Numbered from the stretch's first letter, positions 1 through 6,391 are shown. The stretch is 6,695 nt of DNA from Thermodesulfovibrionales bacterium (GCA_021129835.1 JAJOKM010000124.1:1-6695); one strand, 5' to 3'. Made by a program: numbers and translations. The notes: generated by a model from the letters alone, not told the origin.

Positions 1-20
1 TATTTGCTATTAATTTGGAA

Positions 21-74
21 TTTGGCATTTGGATTTTATTTGGCATTTGGATTTTATTTGGCATTTGGATTTTG
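21..74. repeat. three tandem copies of an 18-bp AT-rich repeat
   Basis: The unit TTTGGCATTTGGATTTTA occurs three times head to tail (21-38, 39-56, 57-74). The first two copies are identical and the third differs only in its last base. A degenerate fourth copy may precede it at about 3-20. The array lies upstream of frr. Each unit contains two related sub-units (TTTGGCA and TTTGGAT), so it probably grew by slippage. Because 18 is a multiple of three, one plus-strand frame reads a repeated YLAFGF until TGA at 73-75, but nothing supports that as a gene. No promoter matching a sigma-70 consensus is clear inside it. Confidence 0.85.
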
Positions 75-113
75 AAATTTTTAATTCCGACTTGTTCGGG
101 TTAGGCGTAGAGA

Positions 114-668
114 ATGAGTGATTTCAAGAAAAGCGCAACGGATAAGATGAATGGGGCGATAGAATCCCTGAAAAAGGACTTCATGTCCATAAGAACAGGG
201 AGGGCATCCCTATCCTTATTAGAAGGATTAAGTGTAGACCATTATGGAACACCAACACCTATAAACCAGATTGCAACCATCGGAATACCAGATAGCAGGC
301 AGATAACTATCACTCCCTGGGACCAGAGGCTTATAACAGCAATAGAAAAGGCTATACTAAAATCAAACCTTGGATTAACTCCTAATAACGATGGAAAGAC
401 TGTAAGGATAAATATCCCGCAACTTACCGAAGAGAGAAGAAAACAGTTGGTAAAAGTTGCAAAAAAGAGGGCTGAAAATGCCCGAGTCGCTATCAGAAAT
501 ATAAGGAGGGATATAAATGATAGCATCAAAAAGTCTGAAAAAGAGAAGCACCTCAGCGAGGACGATACAAAAAGGCTTCAGGAAGAGATTCAGAAGACAA
601 CCGACTCTTATATAGCCAAGGTTGAAGAAATCCTCCATCATAAAGAAAAAGAGACGATGGAGGTGTAG
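114..668 (+). CDS. frr: ribosome recycling factor
   Basis: The 184-residue product is a full-length ribosome recycling factor (family usually about 185). With EF-G it splits the post-termination 70S ribosome in the cytoplasm so that subunits, mRNA and deacylated tRNA can be reused. Visible hallmarks are the N-terminal helix ending in SIRTGRAS (25-32), the domain II beta region with YGTPTPINQIA (44-54), ITITPWD (64-70), the NDGKTVRINIPQLTEERR stretch (92-109), and the long helix carrying RVAIRNIRRD (124-133), whose arginines bind 23S rRNA. Domain I is roughly 1-30 plus 106-184; domain II is 31-105. The ATG start fits the family N-terminus (MSDFKKSATDKM), although the Shine-Dalgarno is weak (AGG at 103-105 or GAG just before the ATG). 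In many bacteria frr follows pyrH and precedes uppS; here it is followed only by the convergent coaD 9 bp away. Its upstream neighbour is outside the window. Confidence 0.97.
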   Translation: MSDFKKSATDKMNGAIESLKKDFMSIRTGRASLSLLEGLSVDHYGTPTPINQIATIGIPDSRQITITPWDQRLITAIEKAILKSNLGLTPNNDGKTVRINIPQLTEERRKQLVKVAKKRAENARVAIRNIRRDINDSIKKSEKEKHLSEDDTKRLQEEIQKTTDSYIAKVEEILHHKEKETMEV

Positions 669-677
669 AAAGGAGAT

Positions 678-1163
678 CTAAATTGCGGATACGACCTTTT
701 CCTTTAACGCTATTTCGACCTCTTCTGGCACAAGTCCCTTTACTGAGCCTCCAAAAGATGCTGCCTCTTTTACGATAGTAGATGTGAGAAAAGAAAATTC
801 CTCTGACGGCATCATAAAGACCGTCTCTATTGCCATCTCGAGTCTTCTATTCATCAATGCCATCTGTAATTCGTACTCAAAGTCAGACACGGCCCTTAAT
901 CCTCTTATGATCGCGACACCGCTTTTGCCCTTCACATAATTGACAATCAACCCATCAAATGACTCTACCGATACATTCTCATAATCCTTGATCGACTCCT
1001 TTACCAGTCTCAGCCTTTCTTCAAGATTAAAAATGGGCTGTTTTTTGGGGTGTGAAGCAATTACTACAATTATTTTATCAAATATCTTCAGTCCTCTCTT
1101 GATGAGGTCAAGGTGACCGTTTGTTATAGGGTCAAATGTCCCCGGGTAAATAGCTAACTTCAT
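678..1163 (-). CDS. coaD: phosphopantetheine adenylyltransferase
   Basis: This 161-residue protein catalyses the penultimate step of coenzyme A synthesis: 4'-phosphopantetheine plus ATP gives dephospho-CoA plus pyrophosphate, in the cytoplasm. It belongs to the nucleotidyltransferase superfamily. The N-terminal YPGTFDPITNGHLDLI (6-21) contains the TxGH ATP-binding motif (T14-H17). IIRGLRAVSDFEYELQMA (85-102) carries the conserved arginines R88 and R90, and the C-terminal STIVKE (128-133) completes the ATP site. Length is typical for bacterial CoaD. Its ATG overlaps the stop of rsmD by four bases (ATGA, 1160-1163), and a good Shine-Dalgarno AAAGGAG (1169-1175) lies inside rsmD, so translation is probably coupled. 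An rsmD-coaD pairing is widespread in bacteria. It is the last gene of the minus-strand train and ends tail to tail with frr. Confidence 0.97.
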   Translation of the reverse strand: MKLAIYPGTFDPITNGHLDLIKRGLKIFDKIIVVIASHPKKQPIFNLEERLRLVKESIKDYENVSVESFDGLIVNYVKGKSGVAIIRGLRAVSDFEYELQMALMNRRLEMAIETVFMMPSEEFSFLTSTIVKEAASFGGSVKGLVPEEVEIALKEKVVSAI

Positions 1164-1747
1164 ACCATCTCCTTTGTATTAGTTTTTAGGGAGGCCAACA
1201 GAGTCAACGATGTACCTCCATATTTATAAGTTTTTACTAATCTCAACTCCTTAGCTACCGGCAGCAGAGTCTTTTTAGTGAGATGTTCGACAACGACAAC
1301 GCCATCATTTTTTAAAATACCCCTTTTGCCAATTAACGGCAAGATCTCATCCAGCTCTTTAGAGGCATAAGGAGGATCGATAAATATTATATCAAAAACG
1401 GCATCAGTTTTTTTAGAAAAACGGCAAGCCCTGTCTCTAATAACCAGCGCTTTATCTTTAACCCCAAATTTCTCTATAAGACATTCTGTTCCTCTAACCC
1501 TTGAATGGTTATCATCAACAAACACTACTGTCGCAGCGCCTCTGCTTAAGGCCTCGATCCCTACAGCGCCAGTTCCAGCATAAAGGTCTAAGAAGGCGCT
1601 CCCGTCTATTTTAGTGCCGAGAATGTTAAAGATTGCCTCCCTCACCTTTGCCGAGGTTGGTCTTAATTCGCAACCCCTGCCCTTCTTTAAACAGGTCAAC
1701 TTAGGGCTAATCTTTCTACCTTTTGCAATACCACCGGATATTCGCAT
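1160..1747 (-). CDS. rsmD: 16S rRNA (guanine(966)-N2)-methyltransferase RsmD
   Basis: The 195-residue product is a Rossmann-fold SAM-dependent methyltransferase of the RsmD family. In E. coli, RsmD methylates N2 of G966 in 16S rRNA during 30S assembly. Diagnostic stretches are MRISGGIAKGRKI at the N-terminus, RPTSAKVREAIFNIL (29-43), the SAM-binding segment DLYAGTGAVGIEALSRGA (54-71), the acidic VFVDDN end of the second strand (75-80), catalytic DPPY (124-127), and a C-terminal KYGGTSLTLL (175-184). About ten residues follow the last conserved strand, slightly longer than minimal family members. It lies 13 bp downstream of purN and overlaps coaD by ATGA. The start codon has only a weak purine-rich upstream tract (AAAGAG directly abutting ATG), so it may depend on translation coming through from purN. 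Confidence 0.95.
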   Translation of the reverse strand: MRISGGIAKGRKISPKLTCLKKGRGCELRPTSAKVREAIFNILGTKIDGSAFLDLYAGTGAVGIEALSRGAATVVFVDDNHSRVRGTECLIEKFGVKDKALVIRDRACRFSKKTDAVFDIIFIDPPYASKELDEILPLIGKRGILKNDGVVVVEHLTKKTLLPVAKELRLVKTYKYGGTSLTLLASLKTNTKEMV

Positions 1748-1760
1748 CTCTTTACTCTGA

Positions 1761-2408
1761 TTATCTCAAAGGCGGATTGATAATGCATTCATTTCTTGTC
1801 TCGCATCCTTCAATCTTTACAACCCTTCCTTTGATCTTCAGTCTCCCCTCGGCATAAAGCCTTATCGCCTCCGGAAGTATCTTATGTTCTAATTTCAGAA
1901 TTCGCTCCGAAAGAGTTTTCTCGGTATCCTCAGGCGATACCGGCACAGCTGCCTGAATTATTACAGGGCCCGTATCCACTCCTTCATCAACAAAATGTAC
2001 GGTGCAACCGCTAATCTTCACACTATAATCTATCGCCTGTTTCTGACTATAAAGGCCCGGGAAGGAAGGCAAGAGTGCTGGATGGATATTCATAATCTTA
2101 CCCGGGAAGGCATCTACCAGAAGTTTTCCTACAATTCGCATAAAGCCAGCGAGTACCACTAATTCTACATCCCTCGCTCTGAGCTCCATGGCTACTTTTA
2201 TGAAAAAAATATCCTCTGTAGGAAATTCATCTGGGTTAATATAAAGACACTCTATTGAATGCCTCTTTGCTCGCTCAATGGCATATGCATTGGGATTATC
2301 AACTATGAGCAATTTAATCTGGCAATTAAGTCTTCCCGCGGCTACCTCATCAATAATAGCCTGAAAATTAGACCCGCTGCCTGATGCAAGAACACCTACA
2401 TTCAGCAT
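1761..2408 (-). CDS. purN: phosphoribosylglycinamide formyltransferase (GAR transformylase)
   Basis: PurN transfers the formyl group of 10-formyltetrahydrofolate to glycinamide ribonucleotide, the third step of de novo purine synthesis. The 215-residue protein begins with the phosphate-binding VLASGSGSNFQAIID (6-20). It has MNIHPALLPSFPG (106-118), with catalytic N107 and H109, and HFVDEGVDTGPVI (138-150), with catalytic D145, matching N106/H108/D144 of E. coli PurN. The last 20 residues or so go beyond the folded domain. The start has a strong Shine-Dalgarno, AGGAGGT, 4 bases ahead of the ATG. It sits between hemE and rsmD and away from other purine genes, at least within this window. Since it lies within a run of same-strand genes it is probably expressed from an upstream promoter. 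The formate-dependent alternative, PurT, is an ATP-grasp enzyme and is not what is seen here. Confidence 0.96.
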   Translation of the reverse strand: MLNVGVLASGSGSNFQAIIDEVAAGRLNCQIKLLIVDNPNAYAIERAKRHSIECLYINPDEFPTEDIFFIKVAMELRARDVELVVLAGFMRIVGKLLVDAFPGKIMNIHPALLPSFPGLYSQKQAIDYSVKISGCTVHFVDEGVDTGPVIIQAAVPVSPEDTEKTLSERILKLEHKILPEAIRLYAEGRLKIKGRVVKIEGCETRNECIINPPLR

Positions 2409-2454
2409 AAATACCTCCTGAGGGATTTTGTGGCCCCTCTACAATTTAATTGTG

Positions 2455-3477
2455 TCATCTCCTGTCACTTAGCTCGTGCACCGATTCTACTGCCGCAATA
2501 GCACTTTCGACCGGTGTCTCTGGCAATATACCATGTCCGAGATTAAAGATATGCCCTTTTGCATCTCGTGCACCGGACAATATGCCCGCAATTCGTTTTC
2601 TTATCAGGTCCTTTGCGCCAAACAATACCGACGGATCAAGATTACCCTGGACTGCGATGCCATTTCCAATCTCCTCTATGGCATCTGTCATCTCGATCTT
2701 CCAGTCAAGTCCAATTATATCGGCGCCTGATTGCTTGACGAGATTCAGCATAGCGCTTGCATTAAAGGCAAAGTAAATAATTGGCACTTTACCTTTAAAA
2801 GCAGAGACTATCCTCTGAACATAACTTAATGCAAATCGGCTGAAATCAACAGGAGAAAGAATACCTGCCCACGAATCAAATATCTGAATTGCATGAACAC
2901 CTTCATCTATTTGTGCCCGCAGGTAACTTATGACTGTATCTGTGATTTTATTCATAAACATAGAGAAAAATGCTGGTGTCTGGTACATCATTTTCTTGGT
3001 ATTAATAAAATTTCTAGAACTGCCGCCTTCAATCATGTATGTAGCAAGGGTAAACGGAGCGCCAGAGAAGCCTATTAACGGAACATTTAATCTCTCTCTT
3101 AATATTTTTATCGTCTCCATTACAAAGGGTGTATCCTCTTCAGGCCTTATGTCTCTTAATTTATAGATAGCCGCCTCATCCCTAACAGGGTTATAAATGA
3201 TTGGCCCCTTTGATTCTGAGAATTCTATCTTCATCCCTATCGCTTCAACAGGGATTAGAATATCTGAAAAGAGTATCGCGGCATCGACCTTTAAGATATC
3301 CACAGGCTGGATGGTCACCTCCGCAGCAATCTCGGGTGTCTTGCAGAGGGTGAGGAAATCGATCCTTGACCTTATTTTCTGATATTCAGGGAGGTATCTC
3401 CCTGCCTGTCTCATGATCCATGCGGGCGTGTAATCTGTCTTTTCACCACGGCATGCCTTAAGAAATGTATCGTTCAT
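2455..3477 (-). CDS. hemE: uroporphyrinogen decarboxylase
   Basis: HemE decarboxylates the four acetate side chains of uroporphyrinogen III to give coproporphyrinogen III, in the cytoplasm and without a cofactor. The 340-residue length is typical. Both family signatures are present: PAWIMRQAGRYLPEY (18-32), with substrate-binding R23 and R27, and GFSGAPFTLATYMIEG in the middle of the protein. The catalytic aspartate is D72 in ILFSDILIP, and the C-terminal FNLGHGILPETP contains the conserved histidine. The ATG shares one base with the stop of the upstream radical SAM gene (TAATG at 3475-3479 on the minus strand), which implies translational coupling. A modest Shine-Dalgarno (AAGG or AGAGGG) lies within the end of that gene. 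Coupling to an AhbD/NirJ-like enzyme strengthens a role in heme synthesis. The stop is followed by a 46-bp gap before purN. Confidence 0.97.
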   Translation of the reverse strand: MNDTFLKACRGEKTDYTPAWIMRQAGRYLPEYQKIRSRIDFLTLCKTPEIAAEVTIQPVDILKVDAAILFSDILIPVEAIGMKIEFSESKGPIIYNPVRDEAAIYKLRDIRPEEDTPFVMETIKILRERLNVPLIGFSGAPFTLATYMIEGGSSRNFINTKKMMYQTPAFFSMFMNKITDTVISYLRAQIDEGVHAIQIFDSWAGILSPVDFSRFALSYVQRIVSAFKGKVPIIYFAFNASAMLNLVKQSGADIIGLDWKIEMTDAIEEIGNGIAVQGNLDPSVLFGAKDLIRKRIAGILSGARDAKGHIFNLGHGILPETPVESAIAAVESVHELSDRR

Positions 3478-4565
3478 TATACCTTATCCCTCTCTTCCCT
3501 TTCATGTCTTCGCATTCCTCTCGGGGTATAACTGCAAAATGGTTCTTCTGCAAGGTAGTCGCCACAGACTGCATATGCCCTTGCCCTGCATCCTCCGCAC
3601 ACATCCATAAACTCACAGAGGCTACATTTGCCCCTATATTTCTTGAAGTCTCTTAATTTATTAAACAATTCGGATCTCTCCCATATCTCTTTAAATGGTT
3701 GCCGCAATATGTTTCCTGCTAGCTCAGGAAAGTAACTGCACGGCAGGACATTCCCCTCCAGATCAATCAGACAAATAAGTTGTCCTGCTAAACAGCTCTT
3801 TGAACTGCCTGTAGAAAACTTCAATGAGCGTCTCTCAAACTTAATTCCATCTTCTTTGGCTTTCTGCAGTGCTACCCTGTAGTATTGTGGTGCACAGGTT
3901 GGTCTCACCAGTATATCCTTTTCGTCTTTTTCCATCCGATAATGCCAGTCAAGTATCTCTTCGTAGTCTTTTTTTGATATGAGTTCATCCATTAACTCCA
4001 CACCCCTCCCCGTTGGAACTAGCATAAACATATACCATGCGGTGGCGCCCAGTCCTTTGGCGAGGCTATAAACCTCTGTTATCTCATTCTGATTTCGCTT
4101 TGTAAAAGATGAGTTTATAATAAACTCTATGCCGTGTTTTTTGAATATCCTTGCCGCATTGACAGCCCCTTCAAATGCACCTCTTTCGGATCTGAAGTCG
4201 TCGTGCGCCTTCGCTGTTGAGCCATCGAGGCTAAGAGAGACTATTGTGATGCCTACCCTCTTTATTTTCTTGCATGTCTCATCCGTAATCAGCGTTCCAT
4301 TAGTTGCAAGGCACATCCGGAGACCCTTTTCGGTGCCATATCTTGCAATCTCAAAGATATCACTCCTTAAAAGTGGTTCCCCGCCTGATAACACTACTAC
4401 TGGGTTTGCATAGCTGGAGATATCATTTAGGATCTTAAATGCATCTTCTGTGGATATGTCAGAATATTCGTTCATCTCTCCTCCAGATGAGGAGCGACAA
4501 TGTATGCATTTTAAGTTACATCTCCTCGTTATCTCCCACGCAATCCATTTCGGTATAAATTCCAT
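3477..4565 (-). CDS. SPASM-domain radical SAM protein, AhbD/NirJ-like (putative heme biosynthesis decarboxylase)
   Basis: This 362-residue protein is a radical SAM enzyme with a C-terminal SPASM domain. The SAM-cleaving 4Fe-4S motif is CNLKCIHC (C16, C20, C23), followed by GGEP (61-64) and LSLDG (111-115). The C-terminal half has many cysteines suited to an auxiliary cluster: C224 in RPTCAPQYYR, C258, C265, C276 in GNVLPCSYFPE, C314, C317, C323, C326 in CGGCRARAYAVCGD, C334 and C344. The CAPQYYR, LPCSYFPELAGN and CGGCRARAY blocks resemble AhbD (Fe-coproporphyrin III to heme b) and NirJ/AhbC (siroheme-derived side-chain removal) more than peptide-maturing SPASM enzymes. That assignment is by pattern memory; which of these it is cannot be settled here. 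The one-base overlap with hemE supports a tetrapyrrole substrate. No ribosomally made peptide substrate gene is visible nearby. The ATG has almost no Shine-Dalgarno and lies 24 bp after hflX. Confidence 0.85.
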   Translation of the reverse strand: MEFIPKWIAWEITRRCNLKCIHCRSSSGGEMNEYSDISTEDAFKILNDISSYANPVVVLSGGEPLLRSDIFEIARYGTEKGLRMCLATNGTLITDETCKKIKRVGITIVSLSLDGSTAKAHDDFRSERGAFEGAVNAARIFKKHGIEFIINSSFTKRNQNEITEVYSLAKGLGATAWYMFMLVPTGRGVELMDELISKKDYEEILDWHYRMEKDEKDILVRPTCAPQYYRVALQKAKEDGIKFERRSLKFSTGSSKSCLAGQLICLIDLEGNVLPCSYFPELAGNILRQPFKEIWERSELFNKLRDFKKYRGKCSLCEFMDVCGGCRARAYAVCGDYLAEEPFCSYTPRGMRRHEREERDKV

Positions 4566-4589
4566 GGCTGTTATTCTATTCTGGTCTTT

Positions 4590-6251
4590 CTACACCAGCG
4601 CCTGCTCTTTACCTCTTGCATCCGTTAACCCCCCGGATTTAGACTCCCAGGCGTAATATTCGATAGCCTTTAGCAGTGGAGCAAGGGATTCTAATTTAAT
4701 GGATGAGACCCCAATTGCACCGTATCTTGATACTATATGTTCGGCCTCGTCTGCTGGTATTTTATCTGTCTTGTTGAAGACGACAATCAATGGTTTATCT
4801 GTTAGCTTGAGTTCTTTGAGGATATCACCGACAGAAGCCATATGCTGTTCAAATCTCTCACTGGATATGTCGACAAGGTGGAGCAAAAAGTCGGCATCTT
4901 CAAGTTCTTCAAGGGTTGCCTTAAAGGCTGCTTTTAAATCCCCGGGCAGATCTCTTATGAACCCAATCGTATCTGTTATTATGATGTCGCGATCCCTCGG
5001 AAACCTTAACCTCCTGCTTGCTGTGTCAAGAGTGGCAAACATCTTGTCTTCGGTATAGATTGAACTCCATGTGAGCGCATTTAAAAGGGTGGATTTGCCC
5101 GCATTTGTGTACCCGATTATAGATACAATTGGCATCTTACTCTTAATTCTCCTCTGCTTACGCTGTCTTCTGGCCTCACTCAAGGCATCGAGTTCCCTTT
5201 CGAGGCGGCTTATCTTATCACGGATGCGGCGCCTGTCCATCTCCAGCTTCATCTCGCCAGGGCCCCTCCCCCCGATGCCTCCCATCAGCCTCGACATGGC
5301 AGTTCCTTTGCCTGTAAGCCGCGGCAGGGTATATCTCAACTGTGCAAGCTCTACCTGCACTCTGCCATCGCGGCTATGCGCCCTTCTGGCAAATATATCC
5401 AGTATCAACTGCGAACGATCAATGACCTTGAGTTCTGTAGCTTCAGCAATTGCCCTCACCTGCGAAGGCGTAAGGTCTTGGTCAAATATCAACAGTGTTG
5501 CGCCCTTAGCCATGGCATCGACTAATATCTCTTTAAGTTTTCCTTCTCCCATGAGATATTTTGGGCTTACCGCCTTCAGCCTCTGTACAACTGTATCCAG
5601 GACAATAACATCACTGGACATTGCGAGCTCCTTTAATTCACTTATGGAGTCCTCCAATTCATATTTAGGCTTGGTGGACGCACTCACCAGTATGGCCATT
5701 TCCCTTCTGTCTTCCTGGTTAATCCCCCTCGACCTCGCCATCTCGTCTCCGAGGGAACTGATAAATTTACTGTAACTCAGGTCAAACCGATAAAAGTCAG
5801 AAGAGATCTCTTCATATCTCTTCTCCGAGCCATATGGCAGCAGGTGTGCTGCATAGATATTATGCGGCAGGCCTCTCCTTATACTTATGGCAGCGATCAT
5901 ATCGAGCCTGAGAAGCGCCATATCTGTGATATCTTCATTATTGAGTGGCTCATCAACCAGGTGGGTATGAATAAATCTAATGCCCCTTAATGCCTTTTTG
6001 CCAATAGGATAGTCATCAAGCCTTGGTATAAAAATCCCCCTTGCATCGCCTACGATAACATGGGTTATTGAGCCATCCCTACCTGCAAGGATGCCTATTT
6101 GCCTCTTAATTTCAGAGGAGAGTTCGGCTAAATACCGTGCAAGCTCTTGCGTAATCAGCTTATCTGCAGGAATTCTCCGGCGATAAATCTTCTGCAGAGA
6201 ATGAATGTAGCCCTTTTTCAGTCCAGATATATTTCCGTAAATAGAAGCGAT
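4590..6251 (-). CDS. hflX: GTPase HflX, long form; start codon non-canonical or mutated
   Basis: HflX is a ribosome-binding GTPase that splits stalled or heat-damaged 70S ribosomes. The first in-frame ATG (5921) would give 443 residues, but it falls inside a conserved HflX block (DITDMALLRLDMIAAI). The same frame stays open upstream to a TAA at 6297-6299 and reads long-HflX sequence (IYGNISGLKKG, IYRRRIPADK, HVIVGDARGIFIP, RGIRFIHTHLVDEPL). That stretch has no ATG, GTG or TTG. I place the start at ATC (6249-6251), 9 bases after AGGAGGT, giving about 553 residues; GTC at 6255-6257 is an alternative. In that numbering the HflX N-domain and glycine-rich linker (RLMGGIGGRGPGEMKLEMDR) precede G1 GYTNAGKS (380-387), G2 around FATLDTASR, G3 DTIG (427-430), G4 NKTD (493-496) and a G5-like SS. 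The stop (TAG) is at 4590-4592. The family is certain; the start is not. Confidence 0.9.
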   Translation of the reverse strand: MASIYGNISGLKKGYIHSLQKIYRRRIPADKLITQELARYLAELSSEIKRQIGILAGRDGSITHVIVGDARGIFIPRLDDYPIGKKALRGIRFIHTHLVDEPLNNEDITDMALLRLDMIAAISIRRGLPHNIYAAHLLPYGSEKRYEEISSDFYRFDLSYSKFISSLGDEMARSRGINQEDRREMAILVSASTKPKYELEDSISELKELAMSSDVIVLDTVVQRLKAVSPKYLMGEGKLKEILVDAMAKGATLLIFDQDLTPSQVRAIAEATELKVIDRSQLILDIFARRAHSRDGRVQVELAQLRYTLPRLTGKGTAMSRLMGGIGGRGPGEMKLEMDRRRIRDKISRLERELDALSEARRQRKQRRIKSKMPIVSIIGYTNAGKSTLLNALTWSSIYTEDKMFATLDTASRRLRFPRDRDIIITDTIGFIRDLPGDLKAAFKATLEELEDADFLLHLVDISSERFEQHMASVGDILKELKLTDKPLIVVFNKTDKIPADEAEHIVSRYGAIGVSSIKLESLAPLLKAIEYYAWESKSGGLTDARGKEQALV

Positions 6252-6260
6252 CTTGACTAA

Positions 6261-6267
6261 ACCTCCT
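6261..6267 (-). promoter_or_regulatory. Shine-Dalgarno of hflX, pointing to a non-ATG start
   Basis: The minus strand reads AGGAGGT here, a seven-base match to the anti-Shine-Dalgarno tail of 16S rRNA. The next nine bases are TTAGTCAAG, followed by ATC in the HflX frame at 6249-6251. No ATG, GTG or TTG in the HflX frame lies within initiation distance. This site decides the hflX start: it sits exactly where the conserved long-HflX N-terminus begins, far upstream of the ATG at 5921. Confidence 0.65.
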
Positions 6268-6273
6268 ATTGTT

Positions 6274-6279
6274 ATTATA
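6274..6279 (-). promoter_or_regulatory. possible -10 element for hflX
   Basis: The minus strand carries a perfect TATAAT, six bases upstream of the hflX Shine-Dalgarno AGGAGGT. Transcription starting about seven bases downstream would give a very short leader of roughly 15 bases that begins at the ribosome binding site. No good -35 is seen: the hexamer at 17-bp spacing is AAATAA. The region is AT-rich, so a chance match is possible. Confidence 0.3.
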
Positions 6280-6316
6280 CCTGAATTTAGCGATTTTTAT
6301 TTCAGAATCCTCATTT

Positions 6317-6391
6317 TGTAGGGCTCGTTCCCCAAACGAGCCTTTTTGTTCCTTCCAGCCCTTTCAGCTCGTTCGGGGAACGAGCCCTACA
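6317..6391. repeat. inverted pair of 25-bp palindromic (REP-like) repeats
   Basis: Two copies of a 25-bp unit face each other: 6317-6341 on plus and 6391-6367 on minus, differing at one base (A or G at unit position 18). Each begins TGTAGGGCTCGTTCCCC and is itself a hairpin (GCTCGTT, five-base loop, AACGAGC). Together they form a perfect 17-bp outer inverted repeat (6317-6333 with 6375-6391) around a 41-base centre. The left hairpin on plus (GGCTCGTT/AACGAGCC) is followed by five Ts at 6343-6347 and resembles an intrinsic terminator, but no plus-strand gene lies upstream of it. On minus, neither hairpin is followed by a T-run, so it is not a typical terminator for the gene at 6458. The structure resembles paired REP/BIME elements. 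No target-site duplication or transposase is visible. Confidence 0.85.

Noticed and set aside
21..74. CRISPR-like array
   Set aside because: The 18-bp units are directly adjacent without unique spacers and no cas gene is present; it is a simple tandem repeat.
242..641. Minus-strand open frames antisense to frr
   Set aside because: They overlap the conserved RRF coding sequence, lack recognisable domains, and have hydrophobic composition typical of antisense frames.
2441..2453. AT-rich palindrome ACAATTTAATTGT between hemE and purN, as an operator or terminator
   Set aside because: It is short, AT-rich and without a T-run after it. A chance palindrome is likely in such a spacer.
3477..4565. 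RiPP (peptide-maturing) SPASM system
   Set aside because: No small precursor-peptide gene, RRE protein or transporter is visible nearby, and the sequence blocks and the hemE overlap fit a tetrapyrrole enzyme better.
5071..5775. Long plus-strand open frame of 234 codons inside hflX
   Set aside because: It is fully antisense to the conserved G1 and N-terminal region of HflX, its product is low in complexity and serine/leucine-rich, and it has no recognisable domain. It is a shadow of the hflX codons.
4590..5921. hflX as a 443-residue protein starting at the ATG at 5921
   Set aside because: That ATG lies inside a conserved HflX block and has no Shine-Dalgarno of note, while the upstream frame carries clear HflX sequence and a strong Shine-Dalgarno at its beginning.
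6322..6347. Intrinsic terminator (8-bp GC-rich stem plus T5) on the plus strand
   Set aside because: The shape is good, but no plus-strand gene lies upstream to be terminated and the hairpin is one half of a repeat pair whose other copy has no T-run. It is better explained as a repeat.
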